From JAFEDN01 sp963844565 (GTDB lineage: Bacteria; Pseudomonadota; Gammaproteobacteria; Coxiellales; Coxiellaceae), in assembly GCA_963844565.1 (NCBI GenBank), contig CAWJON010000001.1, positions 434,001-498,000 on the forward strand: 64,000 nt of DNA, in the 5' to 3' direction. Position numbers and translations under genes: made by a program. The notes beneath the pieces are model-generated. The model did no database searches and was not told where the DNA came from. It worked only from the letters and a program-made list of their open reading frames with translations. Shown piece after piece: positions 9,358-17,926 of this stretch; the stretch's first letter is position 1; the number at the start of each line of letters is the position of its first letter.

Positions 9358-9756
9358 ATGAATAAGCTATTGATTGGCATTATTGCGTTAATCTGTGTCG
9401 GGTGTGTACCGGTTGTACAAGCCCCTCCTCCAACCACTGTGGTTAAGGTAACAGAACTACCCCCCACTGTTCAACCTTTACCGGTTTCTCGGTCGGTGAT
9501 CCGCGAAGTTCCATTTTCTACTGTCGATATTTATCCAGGCTCGTTGAAAGAAAATGTTGAACGTATTTGCGCACATTATGGTTGGCGCCAAGTCGTTTGG
9601 GACGTTCCCCAAGATTACATCTGGGTTGGAAAAGCCCAAATTTCAGGTGAAAATTTAATCTCTATTCTGCGCAAACTATTTGACGATTACCCCCTACAAG
9701 CCGTTTTTTATGAAGGCAACCACGTCATCTATATACATCCTCGAACTTTGAGATAA
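9358..9756 (+). CDS. TcpQ/PilL-like exported lipoprotein of a type IVb pilus secretin complex
   Basis: 132 residues from the ATG at 9358 (MNKLLIGII); an upstream TTG at 9337 would only add residues before the signal peptide. A hydrophobic signal of about 15 residues ends in VGC (Cys16), close to a lipobox although position -3 is Cys. A Pro/Thr-rich linker follows. Residues about 50-132 fit the TcpQ/PilL C-terminal domain (SLKENVERICAHYGW, then LISILRKLF and PLQAVFYEGNHVIYI). In R64, TCP and related systems this domain helps place or stabilise the outer-membrane secretin. Its stop overlaps the start of pilN. DotD of Dot/Icm has a comparable fold and position, so a role in another secretin complex is possible. 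Confidence 0.7.
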   Translation: MNKLLIGIIALICVGCVPVVQAPPPTTVVKVTELPPTVQPLPVSRSVIREVPFSTVDIYPGSLKENVERICAHYGWRQVVWDVPQDYIWVGKAQISGENLISILRKLFDDYPLQAVFYEGNHVIYIHPRTLR

Positions 9757-11288
9757 TGAAAATGAAATATATTACTCGATTAATTACAGTTACCATTGTT
9801 ACTTTATTAACTGCATCTTGCGCCACTGCTCCATTTCGTCAGGCGGATGAACGTGTCAACCAAACCAGCAACCAAATGGCTGCCGATAAAATAGCCGATG
9901 ATCACCGCGCGCCGCCGGTTATCGTTCGTCCGGGTTACTATATTGACACGCATCCGATCAGCTTGAGCCAAGATCCGGCTTGGTTGCGTCGTTCGGTAAC
10001 TCTGCGCGCACAAAATATTCCCCTTAATGCCTTAGTCGCACGTTTGTTGCGCAATGCCGATATCAATGTCCGTTATGATGACACCGTTCAATCCACGCGT
10101 CTCGTTAGTATGCATTACGATGGTAGCGTTAAAGGTGCTTTGGACACTTTAGCTGCTAAAACTCGCCTCTACTATACGGTGGATAAAAATGTAATCAGTT
10201 GGTCCGCTTTTGAAACACGTATGTTTGATATTTCTTTCATGCCAGGTTATTCCTCCTACATGGTTGGCCGAGGCAATAACACTACCTCAGGATTTAGTAA
10301 TGCTTATTTAGGGTCTGGTGAAGTGCAAAGCGATGTGAATGATGATCAATATAGCAATCTACAAGCACAGTTATCGGTCTGGGAAGATTTGCGCAACGGC
10401 TTGAGCAAACTGGTTTCACCGGATGGTCAATACATGATTTCCGAAGCAACGACCACGGTAACGATACATGATCACCCCGATAACGTAGATGCGATTGCTA
10501 AATACTTGGATGACTTAAATAGAAATTTATCTCAACAGGTGGCAATTAAAGTCGAAGTTCTGGATGTTCGCTTAACAGAATCCTTTAATTTGGGTATTAA
10601 CTGGGATGCGATTGTGCACGCATTAAATACCAGCTTCACTGTAGCTGGAAATTTGGCGAGTGCGACAACACTTAATCCTCTAGAGTTGAACAACAGTTCA
10701 ACCTCGGCGATATCTTCTTTCATCATCGGCAATGGTAAGCATCAAACGTTTATCCAAGCCCTTAATCTGCAAGGCAAGGTTCAAGTGGTTACCAATCCGC
10801 AAGTGGTTACAATGAACAATCAAATTGCTTCCATTCGTATCACCAATGACACCAGTTATGTGAAGAGCGTCAGCACGACAAACACGCCAGATTCTGGTAC
10901 CACCTCTTCCATTACTCCAGGCACGGTAACGGATGGCTTTACTTTGTATATCTTGCCGAAAATTCAAGGCGACCAAATTTTTATGCAACTGAGCAGTACG
11001 CTTTCTGATTTGCGCAGCATCACCAAACAAGATAATGCGCCGGCAAACACCAATCAGAATAATTTGAGTTCTTTCGTTGCTATCCAAACACCAACGTTGT
11101 CTCAGAAAGTATTTAATCAGCGTACGAAGTTAAAAACTGGCGACACTTTAATCGTGGCCGGCTACCGACGTGTGCGTGATGAAACATCTACTGCTAAATT
11201 GTTTGAAGTAGAGGCCTTGGGCTCAAAAGGCTCTGAAAGCGAAAATATAGAAACACTCGTATTAATTACGCCAATCATTTTAAAATGA
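9756..11288 (+). CDS. pilN: Type IVb pilus outer-membrane secretin, PilN family
   Basis: 510 residues. A lipoprotein signal ends at LTASC (Cys22), as in PilN and BfpB lipoprotein secretins. The N-terminal periplasmic half (about 75-300) holds N0/N1-like domains, with NIPLNALVARLLR and TVTIHDHPDNVDAIAKYLDDL typical of secretin N-domains. The C-terminal secretin domain (about 330-510) includes QVVTNPQVVTMNNQ and ends with VLITPIIL. The length fits R64 PilN. It would form the outer-membrane channel for a thin pilus or a related export machine. ATGs at 9756 and 9762 are both possible. It overlaps the preceding lipoprotein gene and, as ATGA, pilO. Confidence 0.88.
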   Translation: MKMKYITRLITVTIVTLLTASCATAPFRQADERVNQTSNQMAADKIADDHRAPPVIVRPGYYIDTHPISLSQDPAWLRRSVTLRAQNIPLNALVARLLRNADINVRYDDTVQSTRLVSMHYDGSVKGALDTLAAKTRLYYTVDKNVISWSAFETRMFDISFMPGYSSYMVGRGNNTTSGFSNAYLGSGEVQSDVNDDQYSNLQAQLSVWEDLRNGLSKLVSPDGQYMISEATTTVTIHDHPDNVDAIAKYLDDLNRNLSQQVAIKVEVLDVRLTESFNLGINWDAIVHALNTSFTVAGNLASATTLNPLELNNSSTSAISSFIIGNGKHQTFIQALNLQGKVQVVTNPQVVTMNNQIASIRITNDTSYVKSVSTTNTPDSGTTSSITPGTVTDGFTLYILPKIQGDQIFMQLSSTLSDLRSITKQDNAPANTNQNNLSSFVAIQTPTLSQKVFNQRTKLKTGDTLIVAGYRRVRDETSTAKLFEVEALGSKGSESENIETLVLITPIILK

Positions 11289-12520
11289 CAATATTAAATA
11301 AACCAGATGGGACGCAATTTATTGTACAGGCTTACCGTGAACGCTTAGCGTTAGGCAAACGGTCTGCACTTGTACAAAAACTTCGTGCTTTGGCTGAACA
11401 ACACGGTCAATATTTATTATTGTTGCCCATGCCTCAGCGCACGCTGGAAGTCGTTTTTTCAAAAGATCCTGGATATTTATTGGCTGAAACCGTCTGGAAT
11501 TATTTTGAAAGACCCAATAATCTAATTTTTTGCGAAAGGCTTTCCAAAGATCATAATCAAGTTTTGCTGATTGCGATTCGCGATGGCGAAGTTTATTTAG
11601 ACACGCAAATTGAAAATGAAAAAATAAAAACTGAATTGCTGCCATTATTGACGGCGGAAGCCACCTATCGAGTAGTGATTTCTGGTGACGTGTCATTAAC
11701 CTTAGAAGAGGGAGCAGCCAGCAGTTTCGAGGTTAGCAAAGAGTCTATTCTTAAGCAATTACCTATTTTAAATACTTGCCGTCTATCTACGTTATCTTTA
11801 ACGTTAAAATCGCCTTTATTGGGCTCTCGTTTCACTCCTTTAACTTTGGCAGCGGCAACCATTGTGTTTTTAGGGGTTGTTTGGGGATTGTATATTTACC
11901 TGAATAAGCCTGAACCACAGGTAACGACGCCACAATCTCAGGCTATTAACCAACAAGATAATTCATACACTGACTTTTACAGTTCTTTAAATTCACCTGC
12001 GCCTTCTGAACAAATGGAAGAATTAGCGCAAAATATCTTACGACTTTATAATTTACCTTCTGGATGGCAGCCTGGGGAAATGCATTTTGAAAATAAAAAT
12101 TATCAGTTCGGTTTAATTCGTCAAGGTGGCAGCGTTCAAGAAATGCAGAATTGGGCCAGAAATCACAACTATTCTTTTAATTTAGGTTTGGAAGGAGCAG
12201 AGCTCGCTTTACCATCAATCCTTTCTAACCGAAATGTTCCACGCGTTGTTTACTCCTTACAGCAAGTTATGGCTTCTTTGATTGATAAATTAGACCCTTT
12301 ATTTACCGAGAATGCTGTCAGCGTTGGGGAGATCAGACAACAAGGTAAAGTTAACTCGCGTACAATTACGATTAATTTGAAAGATATTTCCCCTGAAATT
12401 TTGCCCTTGATAGGCAATGTTTTGGGGGAGAGCTTGCCGCTGTCAATTACAGCAATAGATGTTAAAGTAAATGCTGGCTTGTTAAGCGGCACTATCCAAT
12501 TATCAGCTTGGGGAATATAA
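11285..12520 (+). CDS. pilO: Type IVb pilus assembly protein PilO (R64 family)
   Basis: 411 residues. The cytoplasmic N-terminal half (about 1-180) has the PilO2 pattern of an actin-like or pilotin-like fold found before the membrane segment. A single transmembrane helix lies at about 182-206 (LTLAAATIVFLGVVWGLYIYL) and the C-terminal half is periplasmic. In R64-type systems PilO bridges the inner membrane and the secretin. The ATG overlaps the pilN stop, and pilP starts one base after its stop, so the genes form a tight operon. The assignment rests on order (lipoprotein-PilN-PilO-PilP) and topology as much as on sequence. Confidence 0.75.
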   Translation: MTILNKPDGTQFIVQAYRERLALGKRSALVQKLRALAEQHGQYLLLLPMPQRTLEVVFSKDPGYLLAETVWNYFERPNNLIFCERLSKDHNQVLLIAIRDGEVYLDTQIENEKIKTELLPLLTAEATYRVVISGDVSLTLEEGAASSFEVSKESILKQLPILNTCRLSTLSLTLKSPLLGSRFTPLTLAAATIVFLGVVWGLYIYLNKPEPQVTTPQSQAINQQDNSYTDFYSSLNSPAPSEQMEELAQNILRLYNLPSGWQPGEMHFENKNYQFGLIRQGGSVQEMQNWARNHNYSFNLGLEGAELALPSILSNRNVPRVVYSLQQVMASLIDKLDPLFTENAVSVGEIRQQGKVNSRTITINLKDISPEILPLIGNVLGESLPLSITAIDVKVNAGLLSGTIQLSAWGI

Positions 12521-12521
12521 G

Positions 12522-13832
12522 ATGAACATAATCACTAAATTAAATATTAGACAGAAAATTATGTTGGCGCTAACTTTTTTGGCCGCCCTTTTCTTAGGAT
12601 GGCAGATTTATAACTTTGCCCATACACAAACTCCAACGGCAACTCATCCCGTCGCCAACGGCACAAATACCAATCCACCTTCAACGCCTGCGTCACTTCC
12701 AGCAACTGCTGCTTTACCACCGCCTCAAGTTGTGAACCATTTGCCTCCTTCAGTCGCTACTAATCCATATGCTGAAATGGAGCAACACGAGTATTTAGAT
12801 TTGGTTCGTCAATATCAAATTGCAAAAATGAAACGACAAATACTTGAAGAAGAAGCTGGTGTTGCCAATGCGCAGAAAAATATTTCGGATGCAGGCAAAG
12901 GGCAAAATTTGCAAGGTCCAGGCGCTCAGCCTTTCTCTGGTTATGAGCTGGGTGTTAAGCAAGAAGGTTATCAATTGTCTTACTTAGACCGTCAAGCCGG
13001 CCAATGGGTTGCAACATTAAATCAAAATGGGCAATACTTTGAAGTTCACATTGGCGCTGTTTTGGAAAATGGATGGCGCGTTTCCTCTATCAGTCGTTCT
13101 GGGGTGGTGTTGAGAAAAGGTGAGCAAAAACAAATTTTAGGTTTTCAGGGCTCAGAAAATGTAGACGCCCAACAAGGTTATTCTGTGAGTAGTGGCAACG
13201 CTCCAACTTCTGTGCACGTTAAAAAGATCGCTCAAGAATTAGGTATTACGCCTGGCGTTCCTGCAGCCAAAGGCGTTGCATTACCGAATATTCAACCAAC
13301 GCCTCCTCCTGCTTTGAATGGTAATTTAGTCATTAAACCACAAAGCGCTAAAACTGCGGCAGAAGTAATACAAGACATGCCAGCCGCCCCATTAACTGCT
13401 GTGCCAACCGCTCAAAGGGTTCAAAGCATTAATAAACCAGTGCCCACACAGCTAGTAGGTTCACAGCCTGTCAACGCTAAAGTGATCCAACCAATAAATT
13501 CACAACTTACCAGCACTATAACCGCGGTGCAAAAAACAGATCCCTCTAAAAATATTATGGCAAAGCCCAATACAGACCAAAAGCAACCAGCAGACGCAGC
13601 TAAAAAAGCGCTGACTTCGACTCCAACATTAACTAATGTATCCGGCCCAGTTGATCAAGCGCCGGTAAGTGATGCGATTATCCCGGCTCCAACCAATTCA
13701 AATCCTTTACCAGCGCCGGAAGTTTCTGCAGCCGCAGAAGTTAACGCCAGCAAATCCGCACCATCGTCAGTTAATCAGAATTCAAAAGCAGTGTCGGTAA
13801 AAGATTTACGCCAGCTTAACGGCACAAATTAA
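12522..13832 (+). CDS. pilP: Type IVb pilus biogenesis protein PilP with a long low-complexity tail
   Basis: 436 residues. A transmembrane helix lies at about 14-33, followed by a Pro/Thr/Ala-rich linker. The PilP core spans about 88-215, with YLDLVRQYQIAKMKRQILEEE and a beta-rich domain (FEVHIGAVLENGWRVSSI and GVVLRKGEQKQIL). R64 PilP has only about 150 residues. Here a tail of about 200 residues, rich in Pro, Ala, Gln, Thr and Val, follows the core. Such a tail could span the periplasm or peptidoglycan, by analogy with other secretin partners. It is the last gene of the cluster; the next 20 bases lead directly into a foldback repeat. No pilus ATPase, platform protein or prepilin follows. 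Confidence 0.78.
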   Translation: MNIITKLNIRQKIMLALTFLAALFLGWQIYNFAHTQTPTATHPVANGTNTNPPSTPASLPATAALPPPQVVNHLPPSVATNPYAEMEQHEYLDLVRQYQIAKMKRQILEEEAGVANAQKNISDAGKGQNLQGPGAQPFSGYELGVKQEGYQLSYLDRQAGQWVATLNQNGQYFEVHIGAVLENGWRVSSISRSGVVLRKGEQKQILGFQGSENVDAQQGYSVSSGNAPTSVHVKKIAQELGITPGVPAAKGVALPNIQPTPPPALNGNLVIKPQSAKTAAEVIQDMPAAPLTAVPTAQRVQSINKPVPTQLVGSQPVNAKVIQPINSQLTSTITAVQKTDPSKNIMAKPNTDQKQPADAAKKALTSTPTLTNVSGPVDQAPVSDAIIPAPTNSNPLPAPEVSAAAEVNASKSAPSSVNQNSKAVSVKDLRQLNGTN

Positions 13833-13850
13833 TACGTTATTCGCAGCGTT

Positions 13851-14425
13851 TAGATTTCGAAAACTAAACCGACTCCGCCTTATTCAGCGACATCCGCCTA
13901 CTCGCAGGATTGGCGTAACGGGTCCCGTCAGTGGAGATGTTTTCGTGCTCGTTACGCCATCATAGCTGGTGTAAAACTTTGTAGCGCCATTGTACGGAGT
14001 GAACTTTTATTACTCTGGTCATGTTCAAAAATGGCTGCACTGCGCGCGAAAACATCTCCACTGACACCCGTTGCAAAGCTCACAGGCGGATGCGCTGAAT
14101 AAGGCTATGCAGAGAGTTCGGTTCAATCATTGGATCAAAGTCATTTTTCAGTCCTTGAGAAAAAAGAATGCGTCAAATAATGTTTTACGGTCGCAGCTTT
14201 TATCTGAAATTTAAATAGTCATTGATCCAATGATAAAACTCAAACCTCTGCATAGCCTTATTCAGCGCATCCGCCAACCAGCTTTGCTCGGGTGGCAGCG
14301 GAGATTTTTTCGCGCAGTCACTATAAACAGAAAATTTTCGTAGAAAAATCCTTACCCGATGCGAGGATATAAACTAAAGCAGGCGGATGTCGCTGAATAA
14401 GGCGGAGTGGGTTTAGTTTTTCGAA
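13851..14425. repeat. Nested foldback (MITE-like) element, copy 1
   Basis: About 575 bp without a gene. The ends are near-perfect inverted repeats of about 50 bp, carrying ACTCCGCCTTATTCAGCG and its complement (13851-13899 and 14373-14425). Inside lies a second inverted pair containing CTCTGCATAGCCTTATTCAG (complement near 14084-14112, forward near 14262-14292), and inside that ATTGGATCAA pairs with TTGATCCAAT. The left half holds a core of about 170 bp that recurs inverted at 49.6 kb. The right half contains a shortened copy of repeat R1. Start codons and open frames here are incidental. Confidence 0.85.
14333..14374 (+). repeat. Dispersed repeat R1, internally deleted fragment
   Basis: The left end of R1 (AATTTTCGTAGAAAAATCC, then TTACCCGATG) is joined directly to GAGGATATAAAC from its middle. 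About 75 bp of the full-length repeat at 39.8 kb are missing. It lies inside the foldback element. Confidence 0.7.
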
Positions 14426-14456
14426 ATCTACACCGCACGGCATTATCAAATATTTA

Positions 14457-14987
14457 TCAATTAACTCGGATAACGACTCGGCGATTCATTGCCATGCTGC
14501 CGGGTTGGGATTCATTAGCAATCGGTTCACTACTGCCGCGTCCCAAAATGGCTAATCGTTGCTTTGGAATTCCTGCATTAAACAAAAAGGCGCCAATAGA
14601 CTCGGCGTATTTTTGCGAAAACTTTATCTGGTCAGCCGGACTCATCACCTTGTCGGTATAACCGGTTACTCTAATCACTGAATTGGGATATTGATTGGCA
14701 AAGTTTTTAACGAACTGCGCTACAGCGATTAAACCTTTTTCATGGTCAGGATCGACGGTTGTCGATTGGGATTCGAAGTAATAATCAGTGGGAATAATAA
14801 CTGTTAAACGGTCTCCCTGCTGTAACAGTTTCATCCCGATCGTCTCCAATTGAGCAACCTGGCGGACTTGTTCGGGAGAAAGTTTGTTGGGTTGCACGGT
14901 TTGAATGGTTTCTGGAGAAGAACTGCATCCGGCGATTACAAGAGTGAGACTGAATAAAGCGCTAAATATTAATTTTTGTAAATTCAT
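14457..14987 (-). CDS. OmpA-family peptidoglycan-binding lipoprotein
   Basis: 176 residues. A lipoprotein signal ends at VIAGC (Cys21). Residues about 60-176 form an OmpA C-terminal domain: the strand LTVIIPTDYYF, then VTGYTD, then the helix with QKYAESIGAFL and ILGRGSSEPIA, ending with the RRVVIRV strand. It should be anchored in the outer membrane and bind peptidoglycan. Size and layout also resemble IcmN/DotK of the Dot/Icm system, an OmpA-like lipoprotein, and simple Pal-like proteins; the sequence alone does not decide. It is divergent from lpoA and its 3' end abuts the foldback element. Confidence 0.85.
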   Translation of the reverse strand: MNLQKLIFSALFSLTLVIAGCSSSPETIQTVQPNKLSPEQVRQVAQLETIGMKLLQQGDRLTVIIPTDYYFESQSTTVDPDHEKGLIAVAQFVKNFANQYPNSVIRVTGYTDKVMSPADQIKFSQKYAESIGAFLFNAGIPKQRLAILGRGSSEPIANESQPGSMAMNRRVVIRVN

Positions 14988-15040
14988 GATGCCTCCAGTT
15001 ACGGGTTTACAAAACGATACTGAAACAGTACATTATCATT

Positions 15041-16255
15041 ATGAATAACTTGCTCTATAGCATAAACTTGTTTGTACGAAGATACTATATTAACAAATTT
15101 ACCGCGTGGATTTTATTTTTATTGCTTGGATTATGTCGAATCGCCGGTGCAGATCCTTGGCCAATAGATACAACCAATCATGTCAAAAATCCGCGCATCG
15201 TATTAATGCTTCCTTTATATGGTCCTTATGCACAATCGGGAAAAGCCATTCGAGACGGTTTTTTAGCTGCCTATTATCAAACACCAAACAATTTAAACAC
15301 GCCAACCTTACGGATTGTCGACACCAGTGGAGATCAAGTGGTGAGCTTGTATAAACAAGCGGTTGCTGATGGTGCGGATTTTGTGGTCGGCCCTCTCAAT
15401 AAAGAAGACGGAACCGCACTGATACATGCCGGTTTAACAGTACCCACTTTATTGTTGAATACATTACCTCTAACCGGTCCCATTTCAAATCTGTATCAAT
15501 TTGGTTTATCTCCTGAAGACGAGGCCAGACAAGTGGCGGATAAGGCTTGGCATGATGGCCATAAAAATATTCTAATTATTGCGCCAGATCAGGATTGGGG
15601 ACATCGGACAGCATCCGCATTTTTGGCAGCTTGGCAGGCTTATGGGGGGCAGAGTTTAGGTGAGATGTATTACGACAGCTCCGTCAAAATGGCGCCACAA
15701 ATTGCAAAATTATTACAAATCGATCGATCGACTGAACGCGCTAAAAACTTACAGCACATGATTGCGCAGCCCAATATGCGGTCTACCTTATATCGCCGCC
15801 AAGATATCGATATGATTTTTTTGGTTGCAATGCCGGAAATGGCTCGACAAATACGCCCACTTATTAATTTTTACTATGCCGGCAATATACCCATTTATGC
15901 AACTTCTCATATTTATAGTGGTATCCCAAATCCAGGCCTTGATCAAGATCTAAATGGGATCCTGTTTTGTGCGATCCCATGGGAAATTTCATCGCAATCT
16001 TTGTCCCCTGATCTACAAGCGATCCGACAACAAGTGAAGACCTATTGGCCTAAAAATTACGCGCAAAATCCACAGTTATTTGCCTTGGGAGCTGATAGTT
16101 ATCGTCTAGCGCTCTTGCTTTTAGCCAACCACACTCCCGGGCAAACCTATGAGGGGGCGACTGGAAGGCTGACTTTATCTCCGAATCAAGTGTGGGTGAG
16201 AGATTTGCCGTGGGCGCAGATGACCAATGCCCAACCTGTCCTGCTACCCCACTGA
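15041..16255 (+). CDS. lpoA: Penicillin-binding protein activator LpoA-like, short form
   Basis: 404 residues. A hydrophobic signal lies at about 18-37 (FTAWILFLLLGLCRIAGA). The rest is the periplasmic-binding-protein-like C-terminal domain of LpoA/YraM (VLMLPLYGPYAQSGKAIRDGFLAAYY, then VVGPLNKED). The N-terminal TPR-like half of E. coli LpoA (678 residues) is absent, as in other short homologues. LpoA stimulates the synthase PBP1A from the outer membrane. The lipobox is poor (GLC), so lipid anchoring is uncertain. The following genes yraN, diaA and dolP are in the E. coli order, which supports the assignment. No strong Shine-Dalgarno precedes the ATG. Confidence 0.82.
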   Translation: MNNLLYSINLFVRRYYINKFTAWILFLLLGLCRIAGADPWPIDTTNHVKNPRIVLMLPLYGPYAQSGKAIRDGFLAAYYQTPNNLNTPTLRIVDTSGDQVVSLYKQAVADGADFVVGPLNKEDGTALIHAGLTVPTLLLNTLPLTGPISNLYQFGLSPEDEARQVADKAWHDGHKNILIIAPDQDWGHRTASAFLAAWQAYGGQSLGEMYYDSSVKMAPQIAKLLQIDRSTERAKNLQHMIAQPNMRSTLYRRQDIDMIFLVAMPEMARQIRPLINFYYAGNIPIYATSHIYSGIPNPGLDQDLNGILFCAIPWEISSQSLSPDLQAIRQQVKTYWPKNYAQNPQLFALGADSYRLALLLLANHTPGQTYEGATGRLTLSPNQVWVRDLPWAQMTNAQPVLLPH

Positions 16256-16259
16256 ATAA

Positions 16260-16619
16260 ATGAATAGGCAAATATTAGGCGCCAGCGCCGAACAACGCGC
16301 TCGTGAGTATCTTGAACGCCAAGGGCTGGTCTTTCTCGATAATAATTTTAGATGCAAGGGGGGTGAAATTGACCTGGTAATGCGTCATCAACCTTATGTT
16401 GTCTTTGTTGAAGTGCGTTACCGATCTGAAATTGATTTTTTAAATATACTAGAAAGCATCTCGCGGGCAAAACAGCAAAGAATTATTCTTGCCGCTTGGC
16501 ATTATTTATTTGAACAACAATGGGTAGACAAGGTGGATTGCCGATTCGATGTATTAACCTTAAATGTGGAGGGGGAGTTCCTATGGATTCCCAACGCCTT
16601 TGAGGTGGAGTATCATTGA
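16260..16619 (+). CDS. yraN: YraN family (UPF0102) nuclease-fold protein
   Basis: 119 residues, the normal length. The family signature is complete: GASAEQRAREYLERQG, then NFRCKGGEIDLVM and VVFVEVRYR, which form a PD-(D/E)XK-like site. The C-terminus has CRFDVL. The protein is assigned to the Holliday-junction-resolvase-like fold, but its role is not established. It starts 4 bases after the lpoA stop, as in the enterobacterial cluster. Confidence 0.93.
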   Translation: MNRQILGASAEQRAREYLERQGLVFLDNNFRCKGGEIDLVMRHQPYVVFVEVRYRSEIDFLNILESISRAKQQRIILAAWHYLFEQQWVDKVDCRFDVLTLNVEGEFLWIPNAFEVEYH

Positions 16620-16723
16620 AAGATTGAACAGTAGCCTTTAAATATACAATTTCTGATTTATATAAACAGGAAAACATTGCACGATGAGGGATGCATCGGC
16701 TTTGGCGAGCGGAGCATAAAACT

Positions 16724-17314
16724 ATGATAAGCAGAGTTAAACAACATTTTGAAGAAAGTATTCAGACCAAAATCCAGGCCAAGGAATTGCTAGCAGATCC
16801 AATTGTTTCCGCGGCCAATATGATGGTAAAAAGTTTGTTAAACGGTGGTAAAATTTTAAGCTGTGGCAATGGCGGTTCCGCTGCGGATGCCCAACATTTT
16901 GCTGCAGAAATGCTGAATCGATTCGAAACTGAGAGACCCAGTTTGCCAGCAATGGCTTTATCAACGGATACCTCTACCCTGACTTCAATTGCCAATGATT
17001 ACAGTTTTGATGCAGTTTTTGCTAAACAAATTAAAGGTTTGGGTCGATCTGGTGATGTTTTATTGGCGATTAGCACCAGCGGTAACTCTAAAAATATCAT
17101 TGAAGCAATTCTGGCGGCTCAACAAGAAGATCTGAGTATTGTTGCGTTAACAGGAAGGGAAGGAGGGGCGATTGCCGGAATCCTTAATGAACATGACATT
17201 GAACTGCGGGTGCCTTCGCATTCCACGGCCCGTATCCAGGAAACCCATTTGTTAATTATCCATTGTCTTTGTGATTTAATTGATCAAAAATTATTTATTA
17301 ATCCCGAGGAATAA
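16724..17314 (+). CDS. diaA: SIS-domain protein DiaA (DnaA-associating, phosphoheptose isomerase-like)
   Basis: I place the start at the ATG at 16724 (MISRVKQHFEESIQ), matching the DiaA N-terminus; the frame is open to an ATG at 16691. The resulting 196 residues contain the SIS motifs CGNGGSAADAQHFAAEM and LLAISTSGNSKN and end with CLCDLIDQKLF, as in DiaA. DiaA binds DnaA and promotes timely replication initiation in E. coli; GmhA is a close paralogue that makes heptose phosphate. The position between yraN and dolP favours DiaA, although the catalytic pattern does not exclude GmhA activity. Confidence 0.88.
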   Translation: MISRVKQHFEESIQTKIQAKELLADPIVSAANMMVKSLLNGGKILSCGNGGSAADAQHFAAEMLNRFETERPSLPAMALSTDTSTLTSIANDYSFDAVFAKQIKGLGRSGDVLLAISTSGNSKNIIEAILAAQQEDLSIVALTGREGGAIAGILNEHDIELRVPSHSTARIQETHLLIIHCLCDLIDQKLFINPEE

Positions 17315-17315
17315 G

Positions 17316-17909
17316 ATGTTCAATTCGATTTTATCCTTATCTAAGTTTCTAGTTTTTGGATTATTGTTTTCCATGCTGGCAGGTTGTATCCCGGTTATTT
17401 TGGTCGCTGTGGGAGCCACTGCTGGAGGGGCCATTATTTACGATAAACGTAAGACCGAAGTGATTTTACAAGATCGGGAAATTACGAATCATGCCTTGCA
17501 ATTGATCAATCAGGATCCAGCGCTCAAAGATGTCGCGCGGATTGACGTGGCTACCTTTAACCATGTGGTTTTATTGGTTGGACAAGCGCAAAATGAGGAC
17601 ATCAAAAACCGTGTTTATCAAGACATTAGTAAGATACCGCAGGTAAGAAGAATATTTAATCAGATTGAAATCGTTGATGTGATTTCTTTTTGGGATAGAA
17701 GTGTGGATGCTTGGATTACCTCAGAGGTTAAAAGCTTGATGTTAGCGACTAGAAGTTTAAATTCTACACAAATTAAAGTGGTTACTGAAAACAGAGTCGT
17801 CTACTTAATGGGAATTGTTACCCCGCGGCAGGAAAAATTGGCCACTGAAGCTGCACAAAAAGCCAAAGGCGTCCATAAAGTAGTTCAGGCATTTGAATAT
17901 GAAAATTAG
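17316..17909 (+). CDS. dolP: Outer-membrane lipoprotein with two BON domains, DolP (YraP)
   Basis: 197 residues from the ATG at 17316, which has GAGGA just upstream; an earlier ATG at 17280 overlaps diaA and is less likely. The lipobox is LAGC (Cys24). A Gly/Ala-rich stretch is followed by two BON domains, about 45-115 (VATFNHVVLLVGQAQ) and about 120-195 (IKVVTENRVVYLMGIVTPRQ). DolP binds anionic phospholipid and supports outer-membrane integrity and BAM function. It completes the lpoA-yraN-diaA-dolP block and likely belongs to the same operon. Confidence 0.92.
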   Translation: MFNSILSLSKFLVFGLLFSMLAGCIPVILVAVGATAGGAIIYDKRKTEVILQDREITNHALQLINQDPALKDVARIDVATFNHVVLLVGQAQNEDIKNRVYQDISKIPQVRRIFNQIEIVDVISFWDRSVDAWITSEVKSLMLATRSLNSTQIKVVTENRVVYLMGIVTPRQEKLATEAAQKAKGVHKVVQAFEYEN

Positions 17910-17926
17910 CCCCCGGATAATAAACT

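Noticed and set aside
13851..14425. Insertion sequence with a transposase
   Set aside because: Terminal inverted repeats are present but no open frame resembles a transposase, so at most a non-autonomous element.
14407..14661. Plus-strand frame leaving the foldback element
   Set aside because: It is the shadow of the OmpA-like lipoprotein gene on the other strand.
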